Assembly: GCA_033549065.1 (NCBI GenBank)
Contig: JAWSUE010000017.1
Span: 1 to 38,296 of the forward strand
DNA length: 38,296 nt
Reading direction: 5' to 3'
DNA from: Bacillota bacterium
GTDB lineage: Bacteria; Bacillota; Dethiobacteria; DTU022
The notes beneath the pieces were generated by a model. It was not told the origin of the DNA and did not search any database. It worked only from the letters and a program-made list of their open reading frames with translations. This document shows, piece by piece, positions 8,653-17,288 of this stretch; position 1 is the stretch's first letter, and each line of letters starts with the position of its first letter. Position numbers and translations under genes: made by a program.

Positions 8653-9344
8653 CAAGCATCCTCCCTGATTTTATAACCAGTCCCCCATACGGTAATGATA
8701 TAATCCGGATTGCTTGGATCAGCTTCGATTTTTTCCCTGATATGCCTGATATGTACATCGACAGTTCGAACATCTCCATAGTAATCATAACCCCATACCT
8801 GTTCCAAGAGCTGTTCACGGGAATAAACATTCCCGGCGTTTGTGGCTAAAAAACTTAAAAGAGCAAATTCCTTCGATGTCAGGTTAACATCCTTCTCACC
8901 GAGGCGGATCCTGTGCTGGAGCAAGTCTACCTGTAAGTCACCGATTTGAATCACTTTTTTTGGTTCTTCCTCCCGGGCGGTAGTCCTCCTGAGTATTGCC
9001 TTAATTCTGGCAACCAATTCTCTTGCATTAAAAGGTTTAGTGAGATAATCGTCCGCTCCCAGTTCCAAACCTAAGACCTTATCGATGTCCTCGCTACGGG
9101 CAGTAAGCATAATTATTGGAACATCATGCTTTTTTCGAATACGGCGGCAGACTTCAAATCCATCCAGTCCGGGGAGCATGAGATCAAGAACCACAATATC
9201 AGGTTTTACTTCAACTACTTTCTGTAATGCTTCCTCTCCATCATACGCTTGTTCAACCCGAAAGCCTTCTTTTTCCAAGTTAAAAGTGAGCGCTTTAACG
9301 AGCGTTTTCTCATCATCAACAACTAATACCAGATCTTTATTCAT
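8652..9344 (-). CDS. OmpR/PhoB-family response regulator
   Basis: DNA-binding response regulator of 230 residues from the ATG at 9344. The receiver domain (1-~120) has the acidic pair DDE near 10-12, phospho-Asp at ~54 (VVLDLMLPG), Thr in MLTAR and Lys in LTKPF. The C-terminal winged helix (~135-230) has the family pattern LTSKEFALLSFLATNAGNVYS..LLEQVWGY and RTVDVHIRHIREKIE. A frame extends to 9395, but the ATG at 9344 has GGAGG nine bases upstream and starts directly at the receiver fold. It overlaps the kinase by one base (TGATG), implying translational coupling. The neighbours (ddl, propeller/GerMN) suggest an envelope regulon. Confidence 0.95.
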   Translation of the reverse strand: MNKDLVLVVDDEKTLVKALTFNLEKEGFRVEQAYDGEEALQKVVEVKPDIVVLDLMLPGLDGFEVCRRIRKKHDVPIIMLTARSEDIDKVLGLELGADDYLTKPFNARELVARIKAILRRTTAREEEPKKVIQIGDLQVDLLQHRIRLGEKDVNLTSKEFALLSFLATNAGNVYSREQLLEQVWGYDYYGDVRTVDVHIRHIREKIEADPSNPDYIITVWGTGYKIREDA

Positions 9345-9438
9345 CAGCCGAAACCTCCCTGATCTGTTTTGAAAATTTACAATACCCGTTTTCATTAATT
9401 AACCAGTCGTTCTTATTTAGTTTCATTTCCAACTATGC

Positions 9439-10071
9439 TTACTTCTTATAATACTTTATTACTTCTTTTATGTCTTCCCAAACATATTTTTTCTTGCCGG
9501 GATCTCTTAGCAGCGCTGCCGGGTGAAAAGTTGCTATAATGCGTCTTGAATCCCATTCATGCCAGGTTCCCCTACAGCGGGTTATTGACAAATTCTGACC
9601 GATTAAAGTTTTAGTCGCCAGGGCACCGAGGCAAACAATAATTTCCGGATTTATTAATTCGATCTGCTCCTTCAGGTAAGGAAGGCATGCTTCTACTTCA
9701 GATTGAAGAGGCAATCTATTGGAAGGGGGTCTGCACTTTACAATGTTGGCGATATATACTTCTTCTCTCTTTATATCTGCTGCAGCCAGGATCCTGTCCA
9801 GCAGCTGTCCGGCCCTTCCGACAAAAGGTATCCCAATACGATCTTCATCCGCTCCAGGACCTTCTCCGATAAGCATCAGTTTGGTTTGCGGATTACCATC
9901 TCCAAACACAACCTGTGTGCATGTACTTCTCAGAATACAATTGTTACAGGTTAGGCAGGTTTGTTTTAACCGCTCTAGTTTTTGTACAGGATCTTCTGCA
10001 GGTGTGCTTTGATTTTTATGTGAATTAATCAGTTCAATCAAAGACTGCTGTCGCTCTGTGATTGTCCTCAC
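9439..10071 (-). CDS. Type-4 uracil-DNA glycosylase (Fe-S)
   Basis: Base-excision repair enzyme that removes uracil from DNA, 210 residues. Family 4 UDGs bind a 4Fe-4S cluster. N-terminal cysteines are at 39, 42, 45 and 51, and a further pair (ACLPY, IVCLGA) occurs in the middle. Motif A is GEGPGADEDRIGIPFVGRAGQLLD, and the C-terminal motif is ATFHPAALLRDPGKK. A ~30-residue Gln/Ser-rich extension precedes the first Cys. The start codon is GTG with only a poor ribosome site, so translation may be weak or coupled to the preceding gene. It lies 78 bases after ddl and before the two-component genes. Confidence 0.93.
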   Translation of the reverse strand: MRTITERQQSLIELINSHKNQSTPAEDPVQKLERLKQTCLTCNNCILRSTCTQVVFGDGNPQTKLMLIGEGPGADEDRIGIPFVGRAGQLLDRILAAADIKREEVYIANIVKCRPPSNRLPLQSEVEACLPYLKEQIELINPEIIVCLGALATKTLIGQNLSITRCRGTWHEWDSRRIIATFHPAALLRDPGKKKYVWEDIKEVIKYYKK

Positions 10072-10149
10072 CCCAAAATGTACCGAAAGATAATTTTTAG
10101 TATCGCAATTAATTCAACAGTCAGAACAGTTATTCCTTCACTGGAGCAT

Positions 10150-11256
10150 TTATTCCGGAGGAGCTACCATCAGGGATTTTCTCCTTATAAAACGACTCTC
10201 TGCAATATCAAGAAGGCGGTTTACCAGTTCCGGATAACTGATACCACTTGCTTCCCATAGTTTTGGATACATGCTTATACTGGTAAATCCAGGCATGGTA
10301 TTAATTTCATTGACTATTACCCGTCCAGAAACCCTTTCAATAAAGAAATCAACCCTGGCCAGACCGCTTCCTTCAACAACTTGAAATGCTTTAATGGAAT
10401 AATTCCTTACTTTTTCTTCAATATCCAAAGAGAGTTCAACAGGAACGATCAGCTCAGATCGATCATCGATATATTTAGCCCGATAGTCATAAAATTCATT
10501 ACAAGGAATAATTTCACCGGGTCTGGAAGCTTGGACGTCCAGATCTCCCAAAACACTGCATTCAATTTCCCTTCCATCAATAAACTTATCTACAATCACT
10601 TTTTCATCGTATAAAAATGCTTCTTCTACAGCCGCTCCCAACTCGTCCAAAGAACTGACCTTTGTTATACCAACGCTGGAGCCAAGATTTGCCGGCTTAA
10701 CGAAACAAGGCAACTCCAGTTGTTTTATTATTGTATCCTGCCAGCTAGAGCGATCCTGAACCCACTCATGCCGGTGGAAGTAAACATAAGAAGCAACCGG
10801 TAAACCGGCTCTTTCAAATAATATTTTCATAACCACTTTATCCATGGAAACACTGGAAGCAAGCACTCCGGAACCAACATATGGAATGCCAGCCATTTCA
10901 AATAACCCCTGGATAGTGCCATCTTCTCCATAAGTACCATGTAATATAGGAAAGACTATATCCAGCGGTTGGTAGTTCCATTCAACCGGTGATTTTTCAG
11001 ATTGTATTAATAGGCCGGGTTGGGACGGGTCGGTTAACAATACTGTTTTTGCAGCATTCACAGGAAGGCGATATTCCCAGAATGCCTGCCAGATATCACT
11101 CCCGGAATACCAAAGACCTTCCCGGCTGATTCCAACAGGGATAATTTTATATTTTTCTGAATCAATGGCATCCATGATTGAAGCTGCGGATCTTAAAGAA
11201 ACAACATGCTCACCTGACCTACCGCCAAAGATAACAGCTACGGTTTTCTGGATCAT
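10150..11256 (-). CDS. ddl: D-alanine--D-alanine ligase
   Basis: Cytosolic ATP-grasp enzyme that joins two D-Ala for peptidoglycan precursors, 368 residues. The N-terminal motif is FGGRSGEHVVSLRSA. The ATP-grasp domain has CFVKPANLGSSVGITKV, the omega-loop tyrosine motif YDYRAKY, and the Mg-binding end VNEINTMPGFTSISMYPKLW. The YDY.AKY loop points to D-Ala-D-Ala rather than D-Ala-D-Lac specificity (known for the family; inferred here). It is first in the leftward gene string and divergent from an ATP-grasp ligase at 11446. The mRNA probably begins with a GC-rich hairpin (see 11285-11304). Confidence 0.95.
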   Translation of the reverse strand: MIQKTVAVIFGGRSGEHVVSLRSAASIMDAIDSEKYKIIPVGISREGLWYSGSDIWQAFWEYRLPVNAAKTVLLTDPSQPGLLIQSEKSPVEWNYQPLDIVFPILHGTYGEDGTIQGLFEMAGIPYVGSGVLASSVSMDKVVMKILFERAGLPVASYVYFHRHEWVQDRSSWQDTIIKQLELPCFVKPANLGSSVGITKVSSLDELGAAVEEAFLYDEKVIVDKFIDGREIECSVLGDLDVQASRPGEIIPCNEFYDYRAKYIDDRSELIVPVELSLDIEEKVRNYSIKAFQVVEGSGLARVDFFIERVSGRVIVNEINTMPGFTSISMYPKLWEASGISYPELVNRLLDIAESRFIRRKSLMVAPPE

Positions 11257-11284
11257 TTATTATCAACTCCCTAAATACTGTTAA

Positions 11285-11304
11285 GCCCGCTGTTGGTTGC
11301 GGGC
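11285..11304 (-). promoter_or_regulatory. Hairpin at the 5' end of the ddl mRNA
   Basis: The perfect 6-bp stem GCCCGC/GCGGGC has an 8-base loop. It lies where a transcript from the -10 at 11316-11311 would begin, about 30 bases before the ddl ribosome site. No T run follows, so a 5'-stabilising or regulatory hairpin is more likely than a terminator. Confidence 0.45.
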
Positions 11305-11399
11305 ATTATGATTATATCATACAGCGTTATACAGTTTATATGTAGTTTATCTATTGCAAAAGTGCAGGAGGTTATATAAAGTTACGATATAATCATAAT
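11305..11399. promoter_or_regulatory. Divergent promoter pair with a shared 14-bp element
   Basis: GATATAATCATAAT occurs on the plus strand at 11386-11399 and, perfectly inverted, at 11305-11318. Each copy holds a TATAAT -10 box, one facing ddl (extended -10, TGATATAAT) and one facing the ATP-grasp gene. Neither has a convincing -35, which suggests activator dependence. The two transcripts would start about 95 bases apart and run away from each other. Confidence 0.6.
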
Positions 11400-11445
11400 A
11401 CCTTAATACCATATTAATAGAAAAGAAAAAGAAGGATTGTTGCTA

Positions 11446-12660
11446 ATGCAAATACCGGTAATTATGCTGGGAGCAAATTTCTATACCTCCCTGGGAGCAA
11501 TAAGAACTCTGGGCAGAAGAGGAGTTCCGGTTCATGCATTTGATTATGATTTTTCCACAGCTTATGCTCTCTCCTCAAAATATGTAACCAGAAAAGTACT
11601 TTGTCCCGACATAAACAGCAATGAAAAAGAGTTGGTAGATTTTCTTATAAATTATTCTAATCAATTTACATTGCGCCCTGTCCTGATGTCAACAGCTGAT
11701 AATTATGCTCTGATGGTATCAAGGCATTCTGACAAACTTGCCAAGCATTACAGGTTTCCGATCATGGAACCTGGTTTACTGGAAAAAATCATTGATAAAA
11801 ATGGTTTATATGAACTGGCTATCAAACATGATCTTAGCATACCAAAAACCTATATAGTCAACCAGTATAGTAATCTGAATCAAATAGCACTGGAAATGCC
11901 TTATCCCTGTATAATCAAACCGGCTCTTTCGCATAAATTTGTTAAAGTATTTCGGCAAAAATGTCTTTTTGCGAATAACAAAGAAGATTTATTATCCGCG
12001 CTGGAAACTGCCAGGAAAAGCAGCCTTGAAGTGATGGTACAGGAAATCATCCCCGGATTTGACGACCAGATGTACGTATATGATACATACATAAACAAAT
12101 ATGGTAACGCTACCCATACATTTAGTGGACAAAAATTACGTCAGTTTCCGATTAATTTTGGGTCATCAACTCTTACCCACCAGCTATATGACCAAGAATT
12201 GATCGAATTAGGTCAAATGTATATGAAACGAATTAACTACAGGGGTTACGGTGAAATTGAATTTAAAAAAGATTTCCGTACAGGAGAATTCAAGCTGATC
12301 GAAATTAACGCCCGTTTGAGTACTTTAAATATCCTTTTTGATAAATGCGGTGTGGAGTTTACATATGCAATGTACAGAGATTTAATTGATGATCCTTTAC
12401 CCGACTTTCACCTGGCCGAAAATAAACCGTGGGCTTTCTGGCACGCCTATGAAGATCTGATCAGCAATATAGCATATCTGAAAACAAAGCAATTAACCTT
12501 ATGGCAGATCATCAAACCCTGGGCAAGCCATTATAAAGCTCACGCTATTTTGGCAACAGATGACTGGAAGCCGCTTTTTTCTTTTGCCTGGTTAATAACC
12601 AGAAAAGGTTTGAACAAAATCAAGCGTCTGATTACAAGACAAGAAAGAGGGGCGAATTGA
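11446..12660 (+). CDS. ATP-grasp carboxylate-amine ligase (COG3919-like)
   Basis: Cytosolic ligase of 404 residues. The N-terminus is a Rossmann-like pre-ATP-grasp fold (PVIMLGANFYTSLGAIRTLG). The ATP-grasp core includes YPCIIKPALSH, VMVQEIIPG and the metal-binding end FKLIEINARLST. It resembles the COG3919 group that contains D-aspartate ligases of peptidoglycan cross-bridges and other uncharacterised ligases. The substrate cannot be read from sequence. The ATG at 11446 is chosen over an in-frame TTG at 11437 because GAAGGA lies nine bases upstream. It is divergent from ddl with a matched -10 element, so a cell-wall role is attractive but inferred. It is head-on to replication, and its stop codon lies in the loop of its own terminator. 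Confidence 0.85.
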   Translation: MQIPVIMLGANFYTSLGAIRTLGRRGVPVHAFDYDFSTAYALSSKYVTRKVLCPDINSNEKELVDFLINYSNQFTLRPVLMSTADNYALMVSRHSDKLAKHYRFPIMEPGLLEKIIDKNGLYELAIKHDLSIPKTYIVNQYSNLNQIALEMPYPCIIKPALSHKFVKVFRQKCLFANNKEDLLSALETARKSSLEVMVQEIIPGFDDQMYVYDTYINKYGNATHTFSGQKLRQFPINFGSSTLTHQLYDQELIELGQMYMKRINYRGYGEIEFKKDFRTGEFKLIEINARLSTLNILFDKCGVEFTYAMYRDLIDDPLPDFHLAENKPWAFWHAYEDLISNIAYLKTKQLTLWQIIKPWASHYKAHAILATDDWKPLFSFAWLITRKGLNKIKRLITRQERGAN

Positions 12661-12682
12661 TTTCGCCCCTCTTCCATTTTTT
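12645..12682 (+). terminator. Terminator overlapping the ATP-grasp stop codon
   Basis: A perfect 12-bp stem (12645-12656 with 12662-12673) has a 5-base loop containing most of the TGA stop and is followed by CCATTTTTT. It sits between convergent genes. The minus-strand side has a poorer T tract, so it mainly serves the plus-strand gene. Confidence 0.9.
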
Positions 12683-12694
12683 ATTATATTAAAC

Positions 12695-14782
12695 TCAAGC
12701 TTCCTCTTCTTTTCCTGATTTTGCAGAGGCTATTACCTGCTCAGCAACCTGGTGTGGTACTTCTTCGTAGTGCGAGAAAACCATTGTGAAGAAACCCCTG
12801 CCTTGAGTCATTGAACGCAGGTCAATCGAATACTTGAACATCTCAGACATAGGTACCTGGGCTCGAATTTTTTGTAATCCTCCCTCAGGCTCCATCCCCT
12901 GAATACGTCCTCTCTTACTATTCAAGTCTCCCATTATATCACCCATAAACGATTCAGGCACTATAACCTCAACGTTCATGACCGGTTCCAGCAGTACTGC
13001 TCCGGCCTGCTCCATCCCCTTGCGAAAAGCCTGTGCGGCGGCAATTTTAAAGGCCATTTCGGACGAGTCAACTGTATGATATGAGCCATCAACAAGCCTG
13101 ACTATAATATCCACTACCGGGTATCCAGCGACAACCCCTTCTTCCATTGCTTCGCGAACACCTTTTTCAACTGCCGGGATATACTGTCTGGGAACTGACC
13201 CACCAAAAATTTTATCTTCAAATACCAGACCCTGGCCGGTTTCAGCCGGTTCCAGTTCAAGGTATACATGACCGAATTGGCCACGACCACCGGACTGCTT
13301 CTTGTGTTTTCCTTCAACCTTCGACTGACCACGAATTGTTTCTTTATATGGAACCTTCGGTGTTGATAAATCAACGTCAACACCAAATTTCTGTGATAAT
13401 CGATTAACAATAATCTCTAGGTGCAGCTCGCCCAGACCGGATATCACAGTCTGCTTGGTTTCGGCTTTTCTCTCAAGCTTGAAAGTTGGATCTTCTTCAA
13501 GGAAGCGGGCCAATCCGCTGCTGACCTTTTCTTCATCTCCCTTTGTTTTAGGTTCAACGGCAAAGGAAATTACCGGTTCAGGAAATTGCAGTACGGGGAA
13601 AACTATGGGTTTGCTTTTATCACATAGGGTATCACCTGTAGCGGTATTTTGAAGTTTGGCGACACAGGCTATATCTCCTGTCACAACTTCATCCATTGAA
13701 ACCTGGTTTTTACCACGCATAGAGAATACCTGGCCAAAACGTTCGATAATATCTTTTGTTGAGTTGTATACCTGGCTGTCGGGCTTAATACTTCCCGAAT
13801 ATACCCGGAAATAGTTGATCCTGCCCACATAAGGGTCAGCAAGCGTTTTAAAAACAAAGGCTGAAAGTGGCTCGGAAGGACTCAGTTTACGAGTGATTTC
13901 ATCTTCACTTCCAGGTAGATATCCTTTTACTTCCTCCATGTCCAATGGAGAGGGTAAATAGCGCTTGATCAGATCGAGCAACGGTTGCGTGCCAAAATTC
14001 TTAGTTGCTGCACTGCACAAGACAGGAATTATTTTCCCTTTCAAAACTCCTTGGCGAAGCCCTCTGTATACTTCATCCGTGGTAAGTTCTTCGCCTTCCA
14101 GGTATTTTTCAAGTAAAGAGTCGTCTGCCTCGGCTACAGCTTCTAACAATTTTTCGCGAAGATCCTGTGCTGCAGCAAGAAGATCTTCGGGAATATCTCC
14201 CTCGGTTGTTTTCATGCCATCAGCTGAAAAGAGAAGTGCTTTCTGTTTGACCAGATCAACTACTCCTTTGAATTCAGCTTCTTTCCCGATAGGCATCTGC
14301 AGGGGAGCCACATTTAACCCAAAATGAGAGCGAAGTTGATCCAGGGTTCCTTCGTAATTAGCATTTTCACGGTCAAGTTTATTGATGACAACAAACCGTG
14401 GCAGGTTAAAATTGTTGGCGTAACTCCAAACCTTTTCTGTACCGACCTCAACTCCTGAAACAGCGCAAACAACTGTAACTACGCTATCTGCAACCCTTAA
14501 TGCCCCTAGTACATCTCCGATAAAGTCAAAATATCCCGGAGTGTCGAGCAAGTTGATTTTCACTCCGTCCCACTCCAGTGGAGCAAGACCGACATTAATT
14601 GTTACCTGTTTTTTTATTTCATCAGGATCGTAATCAGTAGTCGTATTACCAGCTTCAATCTTGCCTAGCCGGTTTACTGCTCCCGATGAAAAAAGCAGCG
14701 CTTCAGTAAGAGAAGTCTTACCGGCACCGCCATGGGAAATAAATGCTACGTTGCGAATATTTTCGCTAGTGTACTTCTTCAT
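12695..14782 (-). CDS. EF-G2-type translational GTPase
   Basis: EF-G paralogue of 695 residues with the five-domain EF-G length. G1 is SHGGAGKT (~16-23), G3 DTPGYFDF (~80-87) and G4 NKLD. Domain IV and V motifs include KKQSGGRGQFGHVYLELEP and GDLNSKRGRIQGMEPEGGLQKIRAQVPMSEMF. Canonical EF-G has DTPGHVDF; here the catalytic His is Tyr84, and the switch I motif is KKQVTINV rather than RERGITI. These changes mark the EF-G2 subfamily (for example Thermus EF-G-2), whose role is unsettled. It is unlikely to be the main elongation factor, and no rpsL, rpsG or tuf genes lie nearby. The ATG has a GAGGAGG site. The gene appears monocistronic. Confidence 0.9.
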   Translation of the reverse strand: MKKYTSENIRNVAFISHGGAGKTSLTEALLFSSGAVNRLGKIEAGNTTTDYDPDEIKKQVTINVGLAPLEWDGVKINLLDTPGYFDFIGDVLGALRVADSVVTVVCAVSGVEVGTEKVWSYANNFNLPRFVVINKLDRENANYEGTLDQLRSHFGLNVAPLQMPIGKEAEFKGVVDLVKQKALLFSADGMKTTEGDIPEDLLAAAQDLREKLLEAVAEADDSLLEKYLEGEELTTDEVYRGLRQGVLKGKIIPVLCSAATKNFGTQPLLDLIKRYLPSPLDMEEVKGYLPGSEDEITRKLSPSEPLSAFVFKTLADPYVGRINYFRVYSGSIKPDSQVYNSTKDIIERFGQVFSMRGKNQVSMDEVVTGDIACVAKLQNTATGDTLCDKSKPIVFPVLQFPEPVISFAVEPKTKGDEEKVSSGLARFLEEDPTFKLERKAETKQTVISGLGELHLEIIVNRLSQKFGVDVDLSTPKVPYKETIRGQSKVEGKHKKQSGGRGQFGHVYLELEPAETGQGLVFEDKIFGGSVPRQYIPAVEKGVREAMEEGVVAGYPVVDIIVRLVDGSYHTVDSSEMAFKIAAAQAFRKGMEQAGAVLLEPVMNVEVIVPESFMGDIMGDLNSKRGRIQGMEPEGGLQKIRAQVPMSEMFKYSIDLRSMTQGRGFFTMVFSHYEEVPHQVAEQVIASAKSGKEEEA

Positions 14783-14804
14783 CTATAGGCCTCCTCAAAA
14801 TCGT

Positions 14805-14838
14805 CCGGCAGTTTACTCTGCCGGTTCAATAAATTATA
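14805..14838 (-). promoter_or_regulatory. -10 element and leader hairpin of the EF-G2 gene
   Basis: On the minus strand a TATAAT (14838-14833) lies about 50 bases before the ATG at 14782. Immediately downstream is a 6-bp inverted repeat CCGGCA/TGCCGG with an 8-base loop (14805-14824), near the start of the predicted mRNA. I see no good -35 at 16-18 bases, so the promoter call is tentative. Confidence 0.4.
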
Positions 14839-14961
14839 ACCAATAAAAGGGGAAGAGTAGATGTTCAAACCGCTATCAAATAAAGATTTACTTCCGGTTA
14901 CACCCTACCATTATCGCTAAAAAAATGCAAATAGTAAATGCTCTTTTGTCTGTAAAAAATA

Positions 14962-15459
14962 TTATTTTCCCAAGCGTGCCTTCACATATTCAATTAAGCC
15001 GCCGCTGTTGATAAGCTCCTGCATAAAAGGCGGAAAGGGGGTAGCGTGATAGATTTCACCATTTTGCAAATTTTCAATTGTCCCCTGATCCAGGTTAATA
15101 CTTAGTCTGTCTATTCCGGACACAAGATTTGATAAATCATCAGTACACTCCAGAATAGGCAATCCGATATTAATTGCATTGCGGAAAAAGATCCGGGCAA
15201 AGCTGGAAGCAATAACACAGGATATACCGGCACCTTTAATAGCCAGTGGAGCATGTTCCCGTGAGCTGCCACATCCGAAATTACTGCCGGCCACCAAGAT
15301 ATCACCGGGTTTAACCAGATCCGGGAAATCAGGCTTAATATCCTCCATCAGATGCGCAGCCAGTTCTGCAGGATCTACGGTATTCAAGTAGCGTGCAGCG
15401 ATAATAGCATCAGTATCTACGTTGTCACCAAACAACCATATTTTGCCTTCTATTTTCAT
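14962..15459 (-). CDS. leuD: 3-isopropylmalate dehydratase small subunit
   Basis: Small subunit of the [4Fe-4S] isomerase that converts 2-isopropylmalate to 3-isopropylmalate in leucine synthesis. At 165 residues it is of the short LeuD type, not the ~200-residue E. coli type. The swivel domain shows [34 protein letters not shown] and [20 protein letters not shown]. The YLNT loop resembles the YL(R/K)T loop of isopropylmalate isomerases. Its ATG overlaps the leuC stop by one base (TGATG). It is last in the ilvE operon. I found no strong terminator in the following 180 bases. A citramalate-pathway or homoaconitase-like substrate cannot be excluded. Confidence 0.92.
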   Translation of the reverse strand: MKIEGKIWLFGDNVDTDAIIAARYLNTVDPAELAAHLMEDIKPDFPDLVKPGDILVAGSNFGCGSSREHAPLAIKGAGISCVIASSFARIFFRNAINIGLPILECTDDLSNLVSGIDRLSINLDQGTIENLQNGEIYHATPFPPFMQELINSGGLIEYVKARLGK

Positions 15460-16739
15460 CAGAAAACCTCCCCGGGGTGGACAATTTTACCGGCTACAGC
15501 AGAAGCCGCAGCTACAGCTGGATTGCATAGATATACCTCACTGGCTGGATGACCCATTCTGCCGATAAAATTACGATTCGTAGTAGCCAGCGCTCTTTCG
15601 CCACTGGCCAGAATACCCATATGACCCCCCAGGCAGGGTCCACAGGTAGGAGTACTAACTGCTGCTTCGGCGTCGATGAAGATAGTCATCAATCCTTCCT
15701 CGATAGCCTTACGGTATATCATTTGTGTTGCCGGAATTACCAGGAGTCTGACCTTTGGATGGACTCGTTTTCCTTTAAGCAGGGAAGCAGCTATTCTAAG
15801 ATCTTCGATCCGTCCGTTTGTGCAGGATCCAATCACAACCTGTTGAATTTTAATCTCCCTGGCTTCAGAAACAGGCCGAACATTATCGGGTGAAGGGGGG
15901 AAAGCTATCTGCGGTTCAAGCCTGCTGATATCGTACTGATAAATCTTTTCATACTCCGCATTATCGTCGCTATAAACTGGCGAATATGATTGCGCAACTC
16001 TTCCTTCCAGATATTTAAAAGTTATATCATCCGGTTGGATATATCCGCATTTCCCACCTGCTTCAATTGCCATATTTGCCATGGTCAGGCGTCCGTCCAT
16101 CGAAAGTTTTTCGATAGCAGAACCGGCAAATTCCATTGCCTTGTAACGTGCACCATCAACACCGATTTGCCCGATAGTATATAAAATTAAATCTTTCCCG
16201 CCAATCCAGTCGGGAATATCTCCGATATACTCAAACCGGAGTGTAGAGGGCACTCTGAACCAGGTTTCCCCAAGTGCCATAGCTGCAGCCAGATCTGTAC
16301 TTCCAACTCCAGTTGCAAAAGCTCCCAAGGCACCATAAGTACATGTATGAGAATCTGCTCCAATAATTACCATGCCTGGCCAGACCAATCCTTGCTCCGG
16401 TAATAATGCATGCTCAATACCCATCCGACCAACTTCAAAGTAGTTCCTGATACCAAATTTTTCGGCAAAGAGACGTAAAACTTTCGCCTGCTCCGCAGAA
16501 GCTATATCTTTATTGGGCGTAAAATGATCAGGAACAAGCACTATCTTATCCGGATCAAAAACCCTATCCAGGCCAAAACGTTGAAATTCTTTAATAGCAA
16601 CCGGTGCAGTAATATCATTACCAAGGGCCAGATCAACTCTGGCGTTAACCAGATCGCCAGGTTTTACTTTATCTAAAGATGCATTTTTGGCAAGAATTTT
16701 TTCCACCATCGTAGAACCGGTATTATGCTTTTTAACCAT
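15459..16739 (-). CDS. leuC: 3-isopropylmalate dehydratase large subunit
   Basis: Large aconitase-family subunit that partners LeuD and carries the catalytic [4Fe-4S] cluster. About 426 residues, the shorter archaeal/clostridial form. Cluster cysteines are in VIGSCTNGR and [34 protein letters not shown] is the substrate-site segment. The frame opens at 16745, but GAGG abuts that ATG, so the ATG at 16739, with GAGG six bases upstream, is more likely. It lies 48-54 bases after ilvN and overlaps leuD by one base. The homoaconitase relatives differ mainly in the small subunit, so the leucine assignment rests on operon context. Confidence 0.94.
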   Translation of the reverse strand: MVKKHNTGSTMVEKILAKNASLDKVKPGDLVNARVDLALGNDITAPVAIKEFQRFGLDRVFDPDKIVLVPDHFTPNKDIASAEQAKVLRLFAEKFGIRNYFEVGRMGIEHALLPEQGLVWPGMVIIGADSHTCTYGALGAFATGVGSTDLAAAMALGETWFRVPSTLRFEYIGDIPDWIGGKDLILYTIGQIGVDGARYKAMEFAGSAIEKLSMDGRLTMANMAIEAGGKCGYIQPDDITFKYLEGRVAQSYSPVYSDDNAEYEKIYQYDISRLEPQIAFPPSPDNVRPVSEAREIKIQQVVIGSCTNGRIEDLRIAASLLKGKRVHPKVRLLVIPATQMIYRKAIEEGLMTIFIDAEAAVSTPTCGPCLGGHMGILASGERALATTNRNFIGRMGHPASEVYLCNPAVAAASAVAGKIVHPGEVF

Positions 16740-16793
16740 CTTCATCCTCTTTTCGGATATTTTTATTGCTATGAGGTATTGATATAATTTCGT

Positions 16794-17288
16794 TTAACTC
16801 TCTCTGGTAACCATAGAACCCCTTAACATAGCCACTTTTCCTGTGCGCACGATTTCTTTGATCCCAAAATGCTGTAAAAGTAATTTAATAGCTTCCAGCT
16901 TATCATCATTTCCGGTTACCTCTATAATCATCGAATCCGGTGATACATCGACCACTTTACCCCTGAAAGTTTCAACAATCTGCTGAATATCACTGCGAAA
17001 TCCGGTTTCTGCTTTTACTTTTAAAAGCATCAGTTCACGCATAACAGAAGGCTCGTTCGAGAGATTGCTAACCTTAATAACATTAATCAGTTTATGCAGC
17101 TGTTTAACAACCTGTTCAATCACTTTTTCGCTGCCTTCGACTGTTATAGTCATTCTAGAAATACCCGGCGTGACCGTTTCACCAACTGCAATATTTTCAA
17201 TGTTGAAACCCCGGCGGCTAAATAGTCCGGAAACCCTTGTCAGTGCCCCGGGCTTATTTTCAACGATTACAGCAAGAACCTGTTTCAT
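16794..17288 (-). CDS. ilvN: Acetolactate synthase small (regulatory) subunit
   Basis: Regulatory subunit that binds branched-chain amino acids, usually valine, and tunes the IlvB catalytic subunit. 164 residues, normal length. The N-terminal ACT domain (~3-75) shows VENKPGALTRVSGLFSRRGFNIENIAVG; the C-terminal ACT-like domain follows ELMLLKVKAE. The ATG at 17288 shares its A with the TGA of ilvB (TGATG), so translation is probably coupled, keeping the subunits in proportion. An in-frame TTG one codon earlier is less likely. Known family behaviour is valine feedback, which matches the valine T-box in front of the operon. Confidence 0.96.
   Translation of the reverse strand: MKQVLAVIVENKPGALTRVSGLFSRRGFNIENIAVGETVTPGISRMTITVEGSEKVIEQVVKQLHKLINVIKVSNLSNEPSVMRELMLLKVKAETGFRSDIQQIVETFRGKVVDVSPDSMIIEVTGNDDKLEAIKLLLQHFGIKEIVRTGKVAMLRGSMVTRES

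Noticed and set aside
9345-9395. 17-residue N-terminal extension of the response regulator
   Set aside because: The receiver fold begins at the ATG at 9344, which has a good GGAGG site; the extension has none.
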